Shown: positions 45,122 through 53,796 of the stretch, one piece after another | How positions within the stretch are numbered: the stretch's first letter is position 1 | Layout of the letters: every line of letters begins with the position of its first letter | From: an uncultured Siphonobacter sp. | GTDB taxonomy: Bacteria; Bacteroidota; Bacteroidia; Cytophagales; Spirosomataceae | DNA length: 64,000 nucleotides | Reading direction: 5' to 3' | Assembly (NCBI GenBank): GCA_913774715.1 | Contig: CAJYHS010000149.1 | Coordinates: 62,001-126,000 of the forward strand | The notes under the pieces: model-generated | What the model was told of the DNA's origin: nothing | Databases searched by the model: none | What the model saw: only the letters and a program-made list of their open reading frames with translations | Made by a program: the position numbers and the translations under genes

Positions 45122-46042
45122 ATGATTCGTATCAGCTTTTTAGTAACGGCCTTCTGGGCCGTTACCCTGGCAGCTTCCGCTCAGCAGATTAATGCTCCCA
45201 AGGAGCTCATTCAAACCTACACGTCTCAGTATAAAGGCGAACGATTTCCAGATGGCAGGCCCAGGGTCTCTGATGACTTAGTCAAACGGCTCAAAAATAT
45301 ATCGCTGGAAGAGGCCTGGGGTGTGCTTCGTAACGAGGGCTACACCAATCAATTCGAAGCGGGCTGGATGCGGATCAATGCCGGTCAGGTACTGGCGGGG
45401 CGGGTCTTAACGGCTCAGTATATGCCCGCCCGACCCGACATGGAAAACCCCATTAAGGAAAAAGGAAAGGCCGAAAATCGCAAAGGGGCTCCTAACTCCT
45501 GGCCCATCGATCAGCTCAATGAGAATGACGTTTACGTAGCCGATGGGTATGGAAAACTCGTGGACGGCACGCTCATTGGCGATAATCTGGGTAACTCGAT
45601 TTACGCTAAATCTAAAACGGGTGTCGTCTTTGACGGTAGTGTTCGGGATTTAGAAGGATTGGAAGCCATCCAGGGCTTTACGGGCTTTGTCCGGGGTTTT
45701 GATCCTTCCTTCATCAAGGATATGCTCATGACTGGTATTAATTACCCCATCCGCATTGGCCGGGCCACGGTTCTGCCCGGTGATTTGATTCTGGGCAAAA
45801 CGGAAGGAGTCGTATTCATTCCGGCTCACCTGGCTGAAAAGGTGATCACTTCTTCCGAATGGATCGCTCTTCAGGATGATTTTGGTCACCAGATGCTCCG
45901 GGAAGGTAAGTACACGCCCGGTGAAATTGATATGAAGTGGTCGGCTCCTATCATTCAAACCTTTCGCGACTGGCTTAAAAAGCATCCAAATAAAGTAAAA
46001 ATGACGCCTGATCAGCTAGAAGAGCGAATTAAGAAGCTTTAG
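45122..46042 (+). CDS. Secreted RraA-like (HMG/CHA aldolase family) protein
   Basis: A 306-residue protein with a signal peptide (1-20, cut after ASAQ). The RraA/dimethylmenaquinone methyltransferase-like fold is evident: DVYVADGYGKLVDGTLIGDNLGNSIYAKSKTGVVFDGSVRDLEGL (Gly-rich loop with the catalytic Arg and metal Asp), then GRATVLPGDLILGKTEGVVFIP. True members are class II aldolases for 4-hydroxy-4-methyl-2-oxoglutarate or oxaloacetate decarboxylases. Here export and a long C-terminal helical tail (WSAPIIQTFRDWLKKHP) are unusual. It lies 42 nt after the transporter gene and shares the leader word ACCTCTAAA. Confidence 0.85.
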   Translation: MIRISFLVTAFWAVTLAASAQQINAPKELIQTYTSQYKGERFPDGRPRVSDDLVKRLKNISLEEAWGVLRNEGYTNQFEAGWMRINAGQVLAGRVLTAQYMPARPDMENPIKEKGKAENRKGAPNSWPIDQLNENDVYVADGYGKLVDGTLIGDNLGNSIYAKSKTGVVFDGSVRDLEGLEAIQGFTGFVRGFDPSFIKDMLMTGINYPIRIGRATVLPGDLILGKTEGVVFIPAHLAEKVITSSEWIALQDDFGHQMLREGKYTPGEIDMKWSAPIIQTFRDWLKKHPNKVKMTPDQLEERIKKL

Positions 46043-46056
46043 CTTCATTGTTTACC

Positions 46057-46091
46057 CAACTCCCCGAACGTTTGAAACGTTCGGGGAGTTG
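46057..46091. terminator. Bidirectional terminator between convergent genes
   Basis: CAACTCCCCGAACGTT and AACGTTCGGGGAGTTG form a perfect 16-bp stem with a 3-nt loop. It lies between the RraA-like gene (plus) and the thioesterase gene (minus) and can end both transcripts. Confidence 0.85.
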
Positions 46092-46110
46092 TATTTGATA
46101 GCAACTCGGG

Positions 46111-46530
46111 TTACCCTTTCTGATCTAGAATCGCCATTGTGATCCGGCTTATACAAACGAGTTGTTCTTTTTCGTTAGTGATACGAATCTCCCAGACGTG
46201 CGTGGTTTGACCTACATGAATGGGGAGGGCTTTAGCGTAGACAAAGCCTTCTTTTACTGCCCGCAGGTGATTGGCATTAATGTCCAGGCCCACGGCAATC
46301 TTTCCTTCTTCGATACTGGCATAAGCCGCTAGGCTTCCCAGGGTTTCGGCTAGTAGCACCGAAGCTCCGCCGTGCAATAGGCCAAAAGGCTGTTTCGTAC
46401 GGGTTTCAACGGGCATGCGGGCGATTACATAATCAGGGCCGACTTCCGTGCATTCGATTCCCAAATGTCCCGCTGCGGAGCTAGCATTGAGTCGGTTAAT
46501 GGCCTGGGGCGTTAGTGATTTAATAAACAT
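46111..46530 (-). CDS. Hotdog-fold thioesterase (PaaI/YdiI-MenI type)
   Basis: A 139-residue hotdog thioesterase. The motif PFGLLHGGASVLLAETLGSLAA contains the HGG and catalytic acidic residue arrangement of the YdiI/MenI subgroup, which hydrolyses 1,4-dihydroxy-2-naphthoyl-CoA or related aryl-CoA. VGLDINANHLRAVKEGFV is the next conserved strand. It ends with an ITMAILDQ strand. Cytoplasmic, monocistronic. MenI function is plausible because Bacteroidota use menaquinone, but no men gene is adjacent. Confidence 0.87.
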   Translation of the reverse strand: MFIKSLTPQAINRLNASSAAGHLGIECTEVGPDYVIARMPVETRTKQPFGLLHGGASVLLAETLGSLAAYASIEEGKIAVGLDINANHLRAVKEGFVYAKALPIHVGQTTHVWEIRITNEKEQLVCISRITMAILDQKG

Positions 46531-46685
46531 AAGCGATGAGAGACACTTTAAGCTTACCTAAATTAGCAGCCTTGAAGTCCGCAGATTAGTTGAAATTTTA
46601 AAGTTTTTCGGGAAAATTAAGCGGTCTTACTGAAAATAACTACCATTTAAGCCCCTACATACGTAGACACTCGGACGATAATCCG

Positions 46686-46693
46686 TACTTTTG
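46686..46693 (+). promoter_or_regulatory. -7 element upstream of the histidine phosphatase
   Basis: TACTTTTG matches TAnnTTTG exactly. It would start a leader of about 95 nt before the TTG start codon at 46795; the leader contains small hairpins (TTTGCT/AGCAAA, AGAG/CTCT). Confidence 0.45.
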
Positions 46694-46794
46694 CGGAAAT
46701 TTTGCTTTGAGCAAATGATTCTGATCTCAAGAGTGTTAGCTCTTTATTGAATCGATTTCCACGTTAATTAAACCAGGGCTCGTCCCTAACCCCC

Positions 46795-47451
46795 TTGACG
46801 ACTTTGAAAATCATTTATTTAGTACGGCACGGAGAAACGGAATATAACCGATTAGGGATTGTGCAGGGATCAGGTGTTGACTCTGATTTGAATGATCGAG
46901 GTAGGGCTCAGGCTCAGGCCTTTTACCAGGCCTATCAACAAGTTCCTTTCCAACGCATTTATACCTCGGCCCTTAAACGCACGGTTCAGTCGGTTCAGGG
47001 TTTTATTGATGCGGGTATCCCCTACGAACAACATGCGGGTCTCAATGAGTTTGGCTGGGGAGATATGGAGGGTAAAACGCCCCACTACACCGAAGATGAC
47101 TATTACCGCAGCATGATTTATAACTGGCGGATAGGCAATGTAGACGTAGCTGCCATTGGGGGCGATAGTCCCCTGAGCGTTCTTGAGCGTCAGATTCCCG
47201 TCATTGAGCACATCATCAGCCGTCCCGAGGAAGAACAGGTGCTCATTTGCATGCACGGACGGGCCATTCGGATTTTGCTAACTCATCTATTCAAGGAACC
47301 CTTATCGGAAATGGATCACTGGGAGCACTCGAATTTGTGTCTCTATAAAATCCGCTACGATTACAATACAGGCCATTTCACGCTCGAACTAGGCAACGAC
47401 GTACGTCACCTCTCGGGCATTGCCAAAGAACCTGAAGTAAGCAATTCTTAA
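46795..47451 (+). CDS. Histidine phosphatase (phosphoglycerate mutase-like), TTG start
   Basis: A 218-residue member of the histidine phosphatase superfamily. The catalytic motif LVRHGETEYN has phospho-acceptor His at residue 12; the Arg is in TSALKRTVQS, the Glu in LNEFGWGDMEG, and the second His in CMHGRAIRILL. Members range from 2,3-bisphosphoglycerate-dependent mutases to broad phosphatases; the substrate is undetermined. No in-frame ATG exists between the upstream stop codon at 46765 and this point, so the start is TTG at 46795 (or TTG at 46804). It is followed by a dispersed repeat and then by lhgO on the same strand. Confidence 0.88.
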   Translation: MTTLKIIYLVRHGETEYNRLGIVQGSGVDSDLNDRGRAQAQAFYQAYQQVPFQRIYTSALKRTVQSVQGFIDAGIPYEQHAGLNEFGWGDMEGKTPHYTEDDYYRSMIYNWRIGNVDVAAIGGDSPLSVLERQIPVIEHIISRPEEEQVLICMHGRAIRILLTHLFKEPLSEMDHWEHSNLCLYKIRYDYNTGHFTLELGNDVRHLSGIAKEPEVSNS

Positions 47452-47518
47452 CGGTTTACCGTTGTCAGTCTACCGTTTTCAGTTATTGCGGGAGTCTAAA
47501 CTGACAACGGCAAACCGT
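47451..47518. repeat. 19-bp inverted repeat between phosphatase and lhgO
   Basis: ACGGTTTACCGTTGTCAGT (47451-47469) and ACTGACAACGGCAAACCGT (47500-47518) are inverse with one mismatch. Extra partial copies (ACCGTTTTCAGT, GTAAACTGACAAC) flank it. It ends 22 nt before the lhgO ATG. Confidence 0.75.
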
Positions 47519-47540
47519 AAACTGACAACTCTTTTCTCCC

Positions 47541-48740
47541 ATGGTTTACGATATAACCTTGATTGGTGGGGGGATTGTGGGGCTGGCGACGGCTTTGCAA
47601 CTCAAACGCCAACGCTACGACTTAAACATTCTTCTGCTGGAAAAAGAGAATCACGTAGCCGCCCACCAGACAGGACATAACTCGGGCGTGATTCACTCCG
47701 GACTCTATTATAAACCCGGTAGTTTAAAAGCCACCAATTGCATTCGGGGCTATGACATGCTGCTGGATTTTGTCCGTAAAGAAGGCATTCCTTTCGATCT
47801 TTGCGGAAAGATTGTGGTAGCTACCAAGAATGAGCAAATTCCTTTACTCAACAACCTGTACGAGCGCGGACAACAAAATGGGTTAACCAAGATTCGTAAG
47901 ATCAGTCTGGGAGAAATGAAGGAAATCGAACCTTACGTTTCAGGCGTGGCAGCCATGGAAGTTCCTTATACCGGAATCATTGATTATAAGACGGTTACCG
48001 AAAAATACGCCGAGAAATTCCAAGCTCTAGGGGGTCAAATTCACCTCAAGGAAAAAGTCATTGGTATTACGAAGGGTTCAACCATGAGCATCGTCAAAAC
48101 CGAAAAGGCTTCTTACGAAACTAAACTCGTTATCAACTGTGCAGGACTGTATTCGGACAAAGTCGCCCAATTCAGTCAGGATCAACCCATCAATGTTCGC
48201 ATCACACCATTCCGGGGTGAGTATTTTCAGCTTAAGCCGGAACGCGAGCATCTGGTGCGTAATTTGATTTATCCCGTACCGGACCCGAATTTCCCATTTT
48301 TGGGCGTTCACTTTACCCGCATGATCGGCGGCGGCGTAGAAGCGGGGCCTAATGCCGTGTTAGCCTTCCGCCGCGAAGGATATAAAAAGTTAGACATTGA
48401 TTTTAAGGAATTATACGAAACCTTTTCCTGGCCGGGCTTCCAGAAAGTAGCGGCCAAATACTGGCAAACGGGTTTGGGAGAAATGTATCGAAGTTTTTCA
48501 AAATCCGCTTTTACGAAAGCTCTCCAGGAATTAATTCCTGAGATTGAGGAAAATGATTTGATTCCTGGTGGTGCGGGCGTACGGGCTCAGGCCTGTGATC
48601 GCACGGGGGGCCTACTCGATGATTTTTCCATTCTGGAAGATGCCAAAGTCATTAACGTCCTGAATGCCCCTTCTCCGGCAGCCACGTCTTCTTTATCCAT
48701 TGGACTGACTGTTTCGGAAATGGCTCTCAAACGTTTTTAG
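47541..48740 (+). CDS. lhgO: L-2-hydroxyglutarate oxidase
   Basis: A 399-residue FAD-dependent oxidoreductase. The dinucleotide fold is at residues 3-36 (YDITLIGGGIVGLATALQL), then HQTGHNSGVIHSGLYYKPGSLKATNC, the signature of LhgO/YgaF. YTGIIDYKTV, VINCAGLYSDKVA and GAGVRAQACDR (near the C-terminus) also match. The enzyme oxidises L-2-hydroxyglutarate to 2-oxoglutarate, feeding electrons to the membrane quinone pool, and removes a side product of metabolism. A strong terminator follows at 48771-48799. Confidence 0.93.
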   Translation: MVYDITLIGGGIVGLATALQLKRQRYDLNILLLEKENHVAAHQTGHNSGVIHSGLYYKPGSLKATNCIRGYDMLLDFVRKEGIPFDLCGKIVVATKNEQIPLLNNLYERGQQNGLTKIRKISLGEMKEIEPYVSGVAAMEVPYTGIIDYKTVTEKYAEKFQALGGQIHLKEKVIGITKGSTMSIVKTEKASYETKLVINCAGLYSDKVAQFSQDQPINVRITPFRGEYFQLKPEREHLVRNLIYPVPDPNFPFLGVHFTRMIGGGVEAGPNAVLAFRREGYKKLDIDFKELYETFSWPGFQKVAAKYWQTGLGEMYRSFSKSAFTKALQELIPEIEENDLIPGGAGVRAQACDRTGGLLDDFSILEDAKVINVLNAPSPAATSSLSIGLTVSEMALKRF

Positions 48741-48770
48741 TCGATTGATTGCAGTCGTTTATTGCCCCGA

Positions 48771-48799
48771 AGCCGCTCCTGTCGAGCGGCTTTTTTTTT
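48771..48799 (+). terminator. Terminator of lhgO
   Basis: AGCCGCT, seven-base loop, AGCGGCT, then eight T. Located 31 nt after the lhgO stop. Confidence 0.9.
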
Positions 48800-48962
48800 G
48801 AAAAGTCCTAGCTATTTATAAAAATTTAAAATTCATAGATAACTCATTATCAGTAAATTAATAAATGATTAAATTACAATAAGTACATTTTTTATATTTT
48901 TTTTCCTATTCATTGAGTTAAAACATACCCTTTCTTCCTCTTGATGTCAAATTGCTCGTAAG

Positions 48963-50060
48963 ATGACCTATCAGAACTTTAGCCGGGAGGATTTTGTAGC
49001 CGATTCCTACTTCCGAAAATGGGTACAAACCCCCGACGAAGCCACCCGGCAGTTTTGGTACGATTACCTGACTACCTACCCCGAACAAACGGAAACCATC
49101 CGACAGGCGGCCGAAGTTATTCTTCAGTTGGCCACGGTTACTGGTGAGCAAAACCCCCGAATTTCCGAGGGGGCTCTCGAGGAAAGCTGGCAGGAAATTC
49201 ACCATCGTATTGTGCATCCGGTAGTAGCCGTCAAACCCTTCTACCGCCGCCGCTGGGTGTGGGCATCGGCAGCCTGCATTGGGTTTATTCTCAGCTGGGG
49301 CCTGTACTATTATCGTACCCAGCAAGTACTCGAACCCTATCAGCAACTGGTCGCTCACGCCGATGAGACGTTGGAAGAATGGGTCAATACAACCAAACAC
49401 GTTCAAACCATTACCCTCCAGGACGGGAGTTCGGTCTTGTTACATCCGGGTAGCCGTTTGAGTTATCCCAAACGATTTGAATCTGCCAAGCGGGAAGTTT
49501 TTTTATCAGGAGAAGCATACTTTGAAGTAGCTAAAAATGCCAAGCAGCCCTTTTTTGTGTACGCTAACGAAATCGTTACCAAGGTATTAGGCACCAGTTT
49601 TACGGTTAGTGCCTTTCCTAAAGATAAACAGGTAATCGTTACGGTACAGACCGGACGTGTATCTGTTTTTGCTCAGTCAGACCAACAGATGAAGGAAAAA
49701 ACGCAGTCCCCTGAGCTCGAAGGACTCGTCTTAACGCCCAATCAGCAGATCATTTATTCACGGGAAAAGGTTCGCATGGTCAAATCACTCGTTACTCAGC
49801 CTTCCGTGCTAGCTAAATCAACGGGATCCGCTTTCATCTTTCGAAATGCCAGCGTAAGGGAGGTCTTTGCCGCCATTGAAAAAGCCTACGGCGTGCATGT
49901 GATTTATGACGAAGACACCTTCCGCCACTGTCAGCTCAATGCGGATTTAAGCGATGAGCCTTTATACCAGAAAATGGAGATCATTACCAAAAGCATTGAA
50001 GCCAGATACCAGATTGTGGAAGCTCAGTTTGTGATCTCTGGTGAAGGTTGTGCTCCCTGA
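48963..50060 (+). CDS. FecR-family anti-sigma/sigma regulator
   Basis: A 365-residue FecR protein: cytoplasmic N-terminus (1-97), membrane helix at about 98-117, FecR domain (LQDGSSVLLHPGSRLSYPKRF, GEAYFEVAKNAKQPFFVYA, GTSFTVSAF) and C-terminal DUF4974-like domain (VREVFAAIEKAYGVHVIYDEDTFRHCQLNADLSD). It lies before susC and susD but without a sigma gene beside it; the sigma factor at 41.5 kb is the nearest candidate partner. The gap to susC (284 nt) contains a hairpin and a 14-nt palindrome. Confidence 0.93.
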   Translation: MTYQNFSREDFVADSYFRKWVQTPDEATRQFWYDYLTTYPEQTETIRQAAEVILQLATVTGEQNPRISEGALEESWQEIHHRIVHPVVAVKPFYRRRWVWASAACIGFILSWGLYYYRTQQVLEPYQQLVAHADETLEEWVNTTKHVQTITLQDGSSVLLHPGSRLSYPKRFESAKREVFLSGEAYFEVAKNAKQPFFVYANEIVTKVLGTSFTVSAFPKDKQVIVTVQTGRVSVFAQSDQQMKEKTQSPELEGLVLTPNQQIIYSREKVRMVKSLVTQPSVLAKSTGSAFIFRNASVREVFAAIEKAYGVHVIYDEDTFRHCQLNADLSDEPLYQKMEIITKSIEARYQIVEAQFVISGEGCAP

Positions 50061-50141
50061 AAATAACAATTTTTTAAATAATAGTACAGTAGCTTAACCT
50101 CTAAACCGCTTACTTGATAAGCACCTGAAACAGTCCCCCAA

Positions 50142-50165
50142 CCCCTTTCTCTAAACAGAAAGGGG
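50142..50165 (+). terminator. Hairpin between fecR and susC
   Basis: CCCCTTTCT (50142-50150) and AGAAAGGGG (50157-50165) form a 9-bp stem followed by a T-rich but interrupted tract. It may end the fecR transcript or lower susC readthrough. Confidence 0.5.
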
Positions 50166-50226
50166 GCTTTGGGTTTCTTCTTCTTTCCATAGCTGAAAAA
50201 CACCCTACTCGTTGTTAAACAGATCG

Positions 50227-50240
50227 TAGTACTAGTACTA
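50227..50240. promoter_or_regulatory. 14-nt perfect palindrome upstream of susC (candidate operator)
   Basis: TAGTACTAGTACTA reads the same on both strands. It lies 105 nt before the susC start. A repeated GTACCC word follows at about 50256 and 50269. Could bind a dimeric regulator; no direct evidence. Confidence 0.3.
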
Positions 50241-50344
50241 AACAAAACCTAAGTACCCTTTTTCGCGTACCCCATGTCTTTTTCTGGCGGCGGATGTCAG
50301 AGCAATGAGACGGTGGGCTTTTACTTCTAAAACCTCCAAAACGT

Positions 50345-53300
50345 ATGAATTCATCCTTACTCTCAAGGAGAAGTCACTGGCGGCTGCTGGGCTGCCTAGT
50401 CCTGAGTCTCTTACTTAATCTACCCCTACTAGCCGGGCCGGGAGCCGACATTCTCGAACGCAAAGTCACCATTAGAGCCGATCAGGATGACATTGGTTCG
50501 GTGCTTTTACAACTAGAGAAGCTGGCCGATATCAAATTTTCCTACAGCCCCCAGCTGATTGGAGTCAAGCGAAAAGTCTCCATTTCAGCTACCGACGAAA
50601 AGCTTACCTGGGTTCTCGAGCGGTTGCTTCAACCCCTCAGACTTAATTACGAAGTCGTTGGAAACCAGATTATTCTCAAAAGAAAAGTGAGCACTGAAAC
50701 GGCTCATTCCCTACCTCAGGCTAGTTTGGTACGCATTCCCGAGATTATTATTACGGGAAAGGTCAGCGATGAAAACGGTCAGCCCATTCCCGGTGCCAAC
50801 GTGCGACTCAAGGACAATACTTCCATTGGCACTACTACCAATGCCGAAGGTCAGTATTCACTTAATGTCCCTGATAACACGACGGGTACCCTCGTCTTTA
50901 GCTCGGTTGGATATCTACCCGCTGATGTAACCCTTTCCAGTCAAACCGTCATTAATATTACCTTGAAAGCCGGCATGACTTCGCTTTCTGAAGTCGTCGT
51001 AACGGCTTTGGGCATTAAAAAGGAAGCCAAGAAACTCGGGTATGCTACCTCGACGGTTAACACCGATCAGATTACTACGAACCGAACAGTCAACTTAGGT
51101 AACAGCCTACAGGGTAAGGTAGCCGGTGTGAACGTAACGGCTCCGGCGGGTGGCCCCGGCGGAACCTCGAAAATCCGGATTCGGGGACAGTCTTCTTTTA
51201 AAGGCGACAACTCTCCTCTTATTATCGTGAACGGCGTTCCCATTAATAACACCAACTTCTCCAGCCGTCAGGGCGATAGCGATGGAACGACCAACCGAAG
51301 CGGTTCGGCTTCCGATGGCGGGGACGGTCTGCAAAGCATCAACCAGGATGATATTCAAAGCATCACGGTATTGAAAGGGTCAACGGCTGCCGCTTTATAC
51401 GGCTTCCGGGCCAAGGACGGTGCCATCGTCATTACCACCAAAACGGGCCAGACCGGCCAAGGCATTGGCGTAGAAGTAAACTCCAACTTCATTGCTGAGC
51501 GGGCACTTGATTACACCGATTTCCAATACGAATATGGTCAGGGCGAATACGGCAAACGTCCGCAAAGTGTGGGAGATGCTCAAAGTTCGGGCGTGTTTAG
51601 TTTCGGCGAAAGACTCGACGGTCAGCCTACCTATCAATTTGACGGCGTGCAACGTCCGTACCTAGCTCAGCGAAACCGGATTCGTGATTTTTACCGCACC
51701 GGTACCAGCTGGAACAACTCCGTGGCTTTATCGGGCGGCAATGAAAAAGGCGGATTCCGGATTTCGTTTTCCAACATGGATGCCAATTCCATCATGCCCA
51801 ATTCTGATTACCACAAAAAGATCATGAATTTAGGGCTTAACTATAATTTTACCCCGAAATTCTCGGTACAGTTGAATGCCAACTACTCCAATGAATATAA
51901 CCACAACCCGCCCCAAATCGGTTTGCAGGATTTAAATGCCAATACTACGGTGTATACCACGGCTACGTCCGTAGCCATGAAAACGCTGGAGAATAACCGC
52001 TACGATGCCAATGGCTTTGAGCTGGCTACTTCGCGTTTTACCAACCGTAACAACCCCTATTGGGTAGCTTACGACCGCTTTGAGCACGTGCGTCGGGATC
52101 GGATCTTTGGGAATGCTTCCCTTCGTTATCAGCTCACGGACTGGCTCTACGTTCAGGGCCGGATTGGTCAGGATTATTTCACCCGTCCTTACGATTTCAA
52201 CCGTCCCACGGGTACACGATCACTGGCAGCGGCGGCTACGGGCTTCAACGGATATTACTACCAGGAAGTCTCTACCTTCCGCGAGCGAAACCTGGATTTT
52301 CTGATTGGTTCCACGCATAAAATGGGCGTGTTTGGGTTAGATATAACCCTGGGAGGTAACTCGCTCCAGCAGATTTATACCAATAACAATACTTCGGCTA
52401 CCAACTTCTACATTCGGGATTTATACACCATCATGAATGGCCAGAACAAAGAGCCCCAGTATGCCTATACCCGTAAGCAGGTCAATTCCCTCTATGGCGT
52501 AGCGGAGCTTTCCTACAAAAACTTTCTGTTCTTAAACGCAACGGCCCGTAATGACTGGTTTTCAACGCTAAATGCAAACTCTAACAGTTACCTCTACCCA
52601 AGCCTAAGTGCCAGCTTCGTGCTGAGTGATGCCTTCAAGGATCGCCCTAACTGGATGAATTTTATGAAAATCCGGGCGGCTTACGCCGAAGTAGGCGGTG
52701 ATACCGATCCGTATCAAAACAATTTGTATTACAATTTGAATGCCAACTCCATCCAGGGTCAGGCTCTGGGTTATATTGCCACCGATGTTAGTCCCAACAA
52801 TAATCTAAAACCCCTGAAAGTAAAAGAAGCCGAGTTGGGTCTCGAATTCAGAACGCTCGATAACCGCATTAGTCTGGATGCCGCCTACTATAATAAAAAG
52901 ACGGTCGATGAGATTTTGAACGTAGATATTTCGACGGCTTCGGGCTATAACAAATCCAAGGTAAACGTGGGTCAGCTTCGCAATAAAGGAATTGAAGCCT
53001 TACTGACGCTGGTACCCGTAAAAAAGGAAAAATTCACCTGGGAAACGAGCTTCAACTTTACCTATAATCAAAGTGAAGTACTGGCTCTGGCCGACGGTCA
53101 GGCTCGTTTGAAAGTAGGCCAGGGAGATTTCTTCGGGGAAGTTTGGCACGAAGTGGGCATGCCTATGGCTTCGCTTCGCGGCATTGCCTATAAACGCGAC
53201 GACCAGGGACGAATCATTACTGCCGGCGGTAAACCCGTAGCCGGGCCTATCACTACGTTTGGTAGTGCCATTCCCAAGTATACGGGTGGCTGGATTAATA

Positions 53301-53791
53301 CCTTTAACGTAGCCGGATTTAAAATTTTCACGCAGATTGACTTTAAGGGCGGCCATAAAATCATCTCGAATTCCAATTTGAACTTCCTGCGTCACGGTCT
53401 TTCCAAAGAATCGCTGGTAGGCCGGGAAGGCGGCGTTCTCTTTGAGGGGGTAACGGCGGAAGGAGCTCCCAACACCACCCGCGTGGAAGCCGAGGATTTC
53501 TATTCCAGTTACCGCAGCACTAACAACACGGAGCGTTTTGTTTATAATGCCAGCTTCATCCGGTGGCGTTCGATTTCGGTGAGTTATGATCTCTCGCGTT
53601 TCCTCAATAAGGGTTTTGTAAAATCCATGAGCCTTTCGGCCCTTTGCAACAACGTGCTGATGATTAAAAAGCACCTGCCTAACCTCGATCCGGAGGCCGT
53701 TAATGGGGCTTCGGATAACATTCAGGGTATTGAAACGCACACCCTGCCCACCACCCGCAGTTACGGCATGAACCTGAACCTGAAATTCTAA
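50345..53791 (+). CDS. SusC/RagA TonB-dependent outer-membrane transporter with STN domain
   Basis: A 1148-residue TonB-dependent transporter with a signal peptide (1-31), STN domain (about 37-112, KVTIRADQDDIGSVLLQLEKLADIKFSYSPQ), carboxypeptidase-like domain (about 137-210, ITGKVSDENGQPIPGANVRLK), plug (about 217-345, SEVVVTALGIKKEAKKLGYAT, IRIRGQSSFKGDNSPLIIVNGVPIN) and barrel to the terminal NLNLKF. The TALGIKKE TonB-linked motif and RDNWFSTL-type strand (TARNDWFSTLNANSNSYLYPSLS) place it in the SusC group with peptide or glycan substrates. The STN domain links it to the FecR protein upstream. ACCTCCAAAA lies just before the start. Confidence 0.96.
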   Translation: MNSSLLSRRSHWRLLGCLVLSLLLNLPLLAGPGADILERKVTIRADQDDIGSVLLQLEKLADIKFSYSPQLIGVKRKVSISATDEKLTWVLERLLQPLRLNYEVVGNQIILKRKVSTETAHSLPQASLVRIPEIIITGKVSDENGQPIPGANVRLKDNTSIGTTTNAEGQYSLNVPDNTTGTLVFSSVGYLPADVTLSSQTVINITLKAGMTSLSEVVVTALGIKKEAKKLGYATSTVNTDQITTNRTVNLGNSLQGKVAGVNVTAPAGGPGGTSKIRIRGQSSFKGDNSPLIIVNGVPINNTNFSSRQGDSDGTTNRSGSASDGGDGLQSINQDDIQSITVLKGSTAAALYGFRAKDGAIVITTKTGQTGQGIGVEVNSNFIAERALDYTDFQYEYGQGEYGKRPQSVGDAQSSGVFSFGERLDGQPTYQFDGVQRPYLAQRNRIRDFYRTGTSWNNSVALSGGNEKGGFRISFSNMDANSIMPNSDYHKKIMNLGLNYNFTPKFSVQLNANYSNEYNHNPPQIGLQDLNANTTVYTTATSVAMKTLENNRYDANGFELATSRFTNRNNPYWVAYDRFEHVRRDRIFGNASLRYQLTDWLYVQGRIGQDYFTRPYDFNRPTGTRSLAAAATGFNGYYYQEVSTFRERNLDFLIGSTHKMGVFGLDITLGGNSLQQIYTNNNTSATNFYIRDLYTIMNGQNKEPQYAYTRKQVNSLYGVAELSYKNFLFLNATARNDWFSTLNANSNSYLYPSLSASFVLSDAFKDRPNWMNFMKIRAAYAEVGGDTDPYQNNLYYNLNANSIQGQALGYIATDVSPNNNLKPLKVKEAELGLEFRTLDNRISLDAAYYNKKTVDEILNVDISTASGYNKSKVNVGQLRNKGIEALLTLVPVKKEKFTWETSFNFTYNQSEVLALADGQARLKVGQGDFFGEVWHEVGMPMASLRGIAYKRDDQGRIITAGGKPVAGPITTFGSAIPKYTGGWINTFNVAGFKIFTQIDFKGGHKIISNSNLNFLRHGLSKESLVGREGGVLFEGVTAEGAPNTTRVEAEDFYSSYRSTNNTERFVYNASFIRWRSISVSYDLSRFLNKGFVKSMSLSALCNNVLMIKKHLPNLDPEAVNGASDNIQGIETHTLPTTRSYGMNLNLKF

Positions 53792-53796
53792 TTTCC

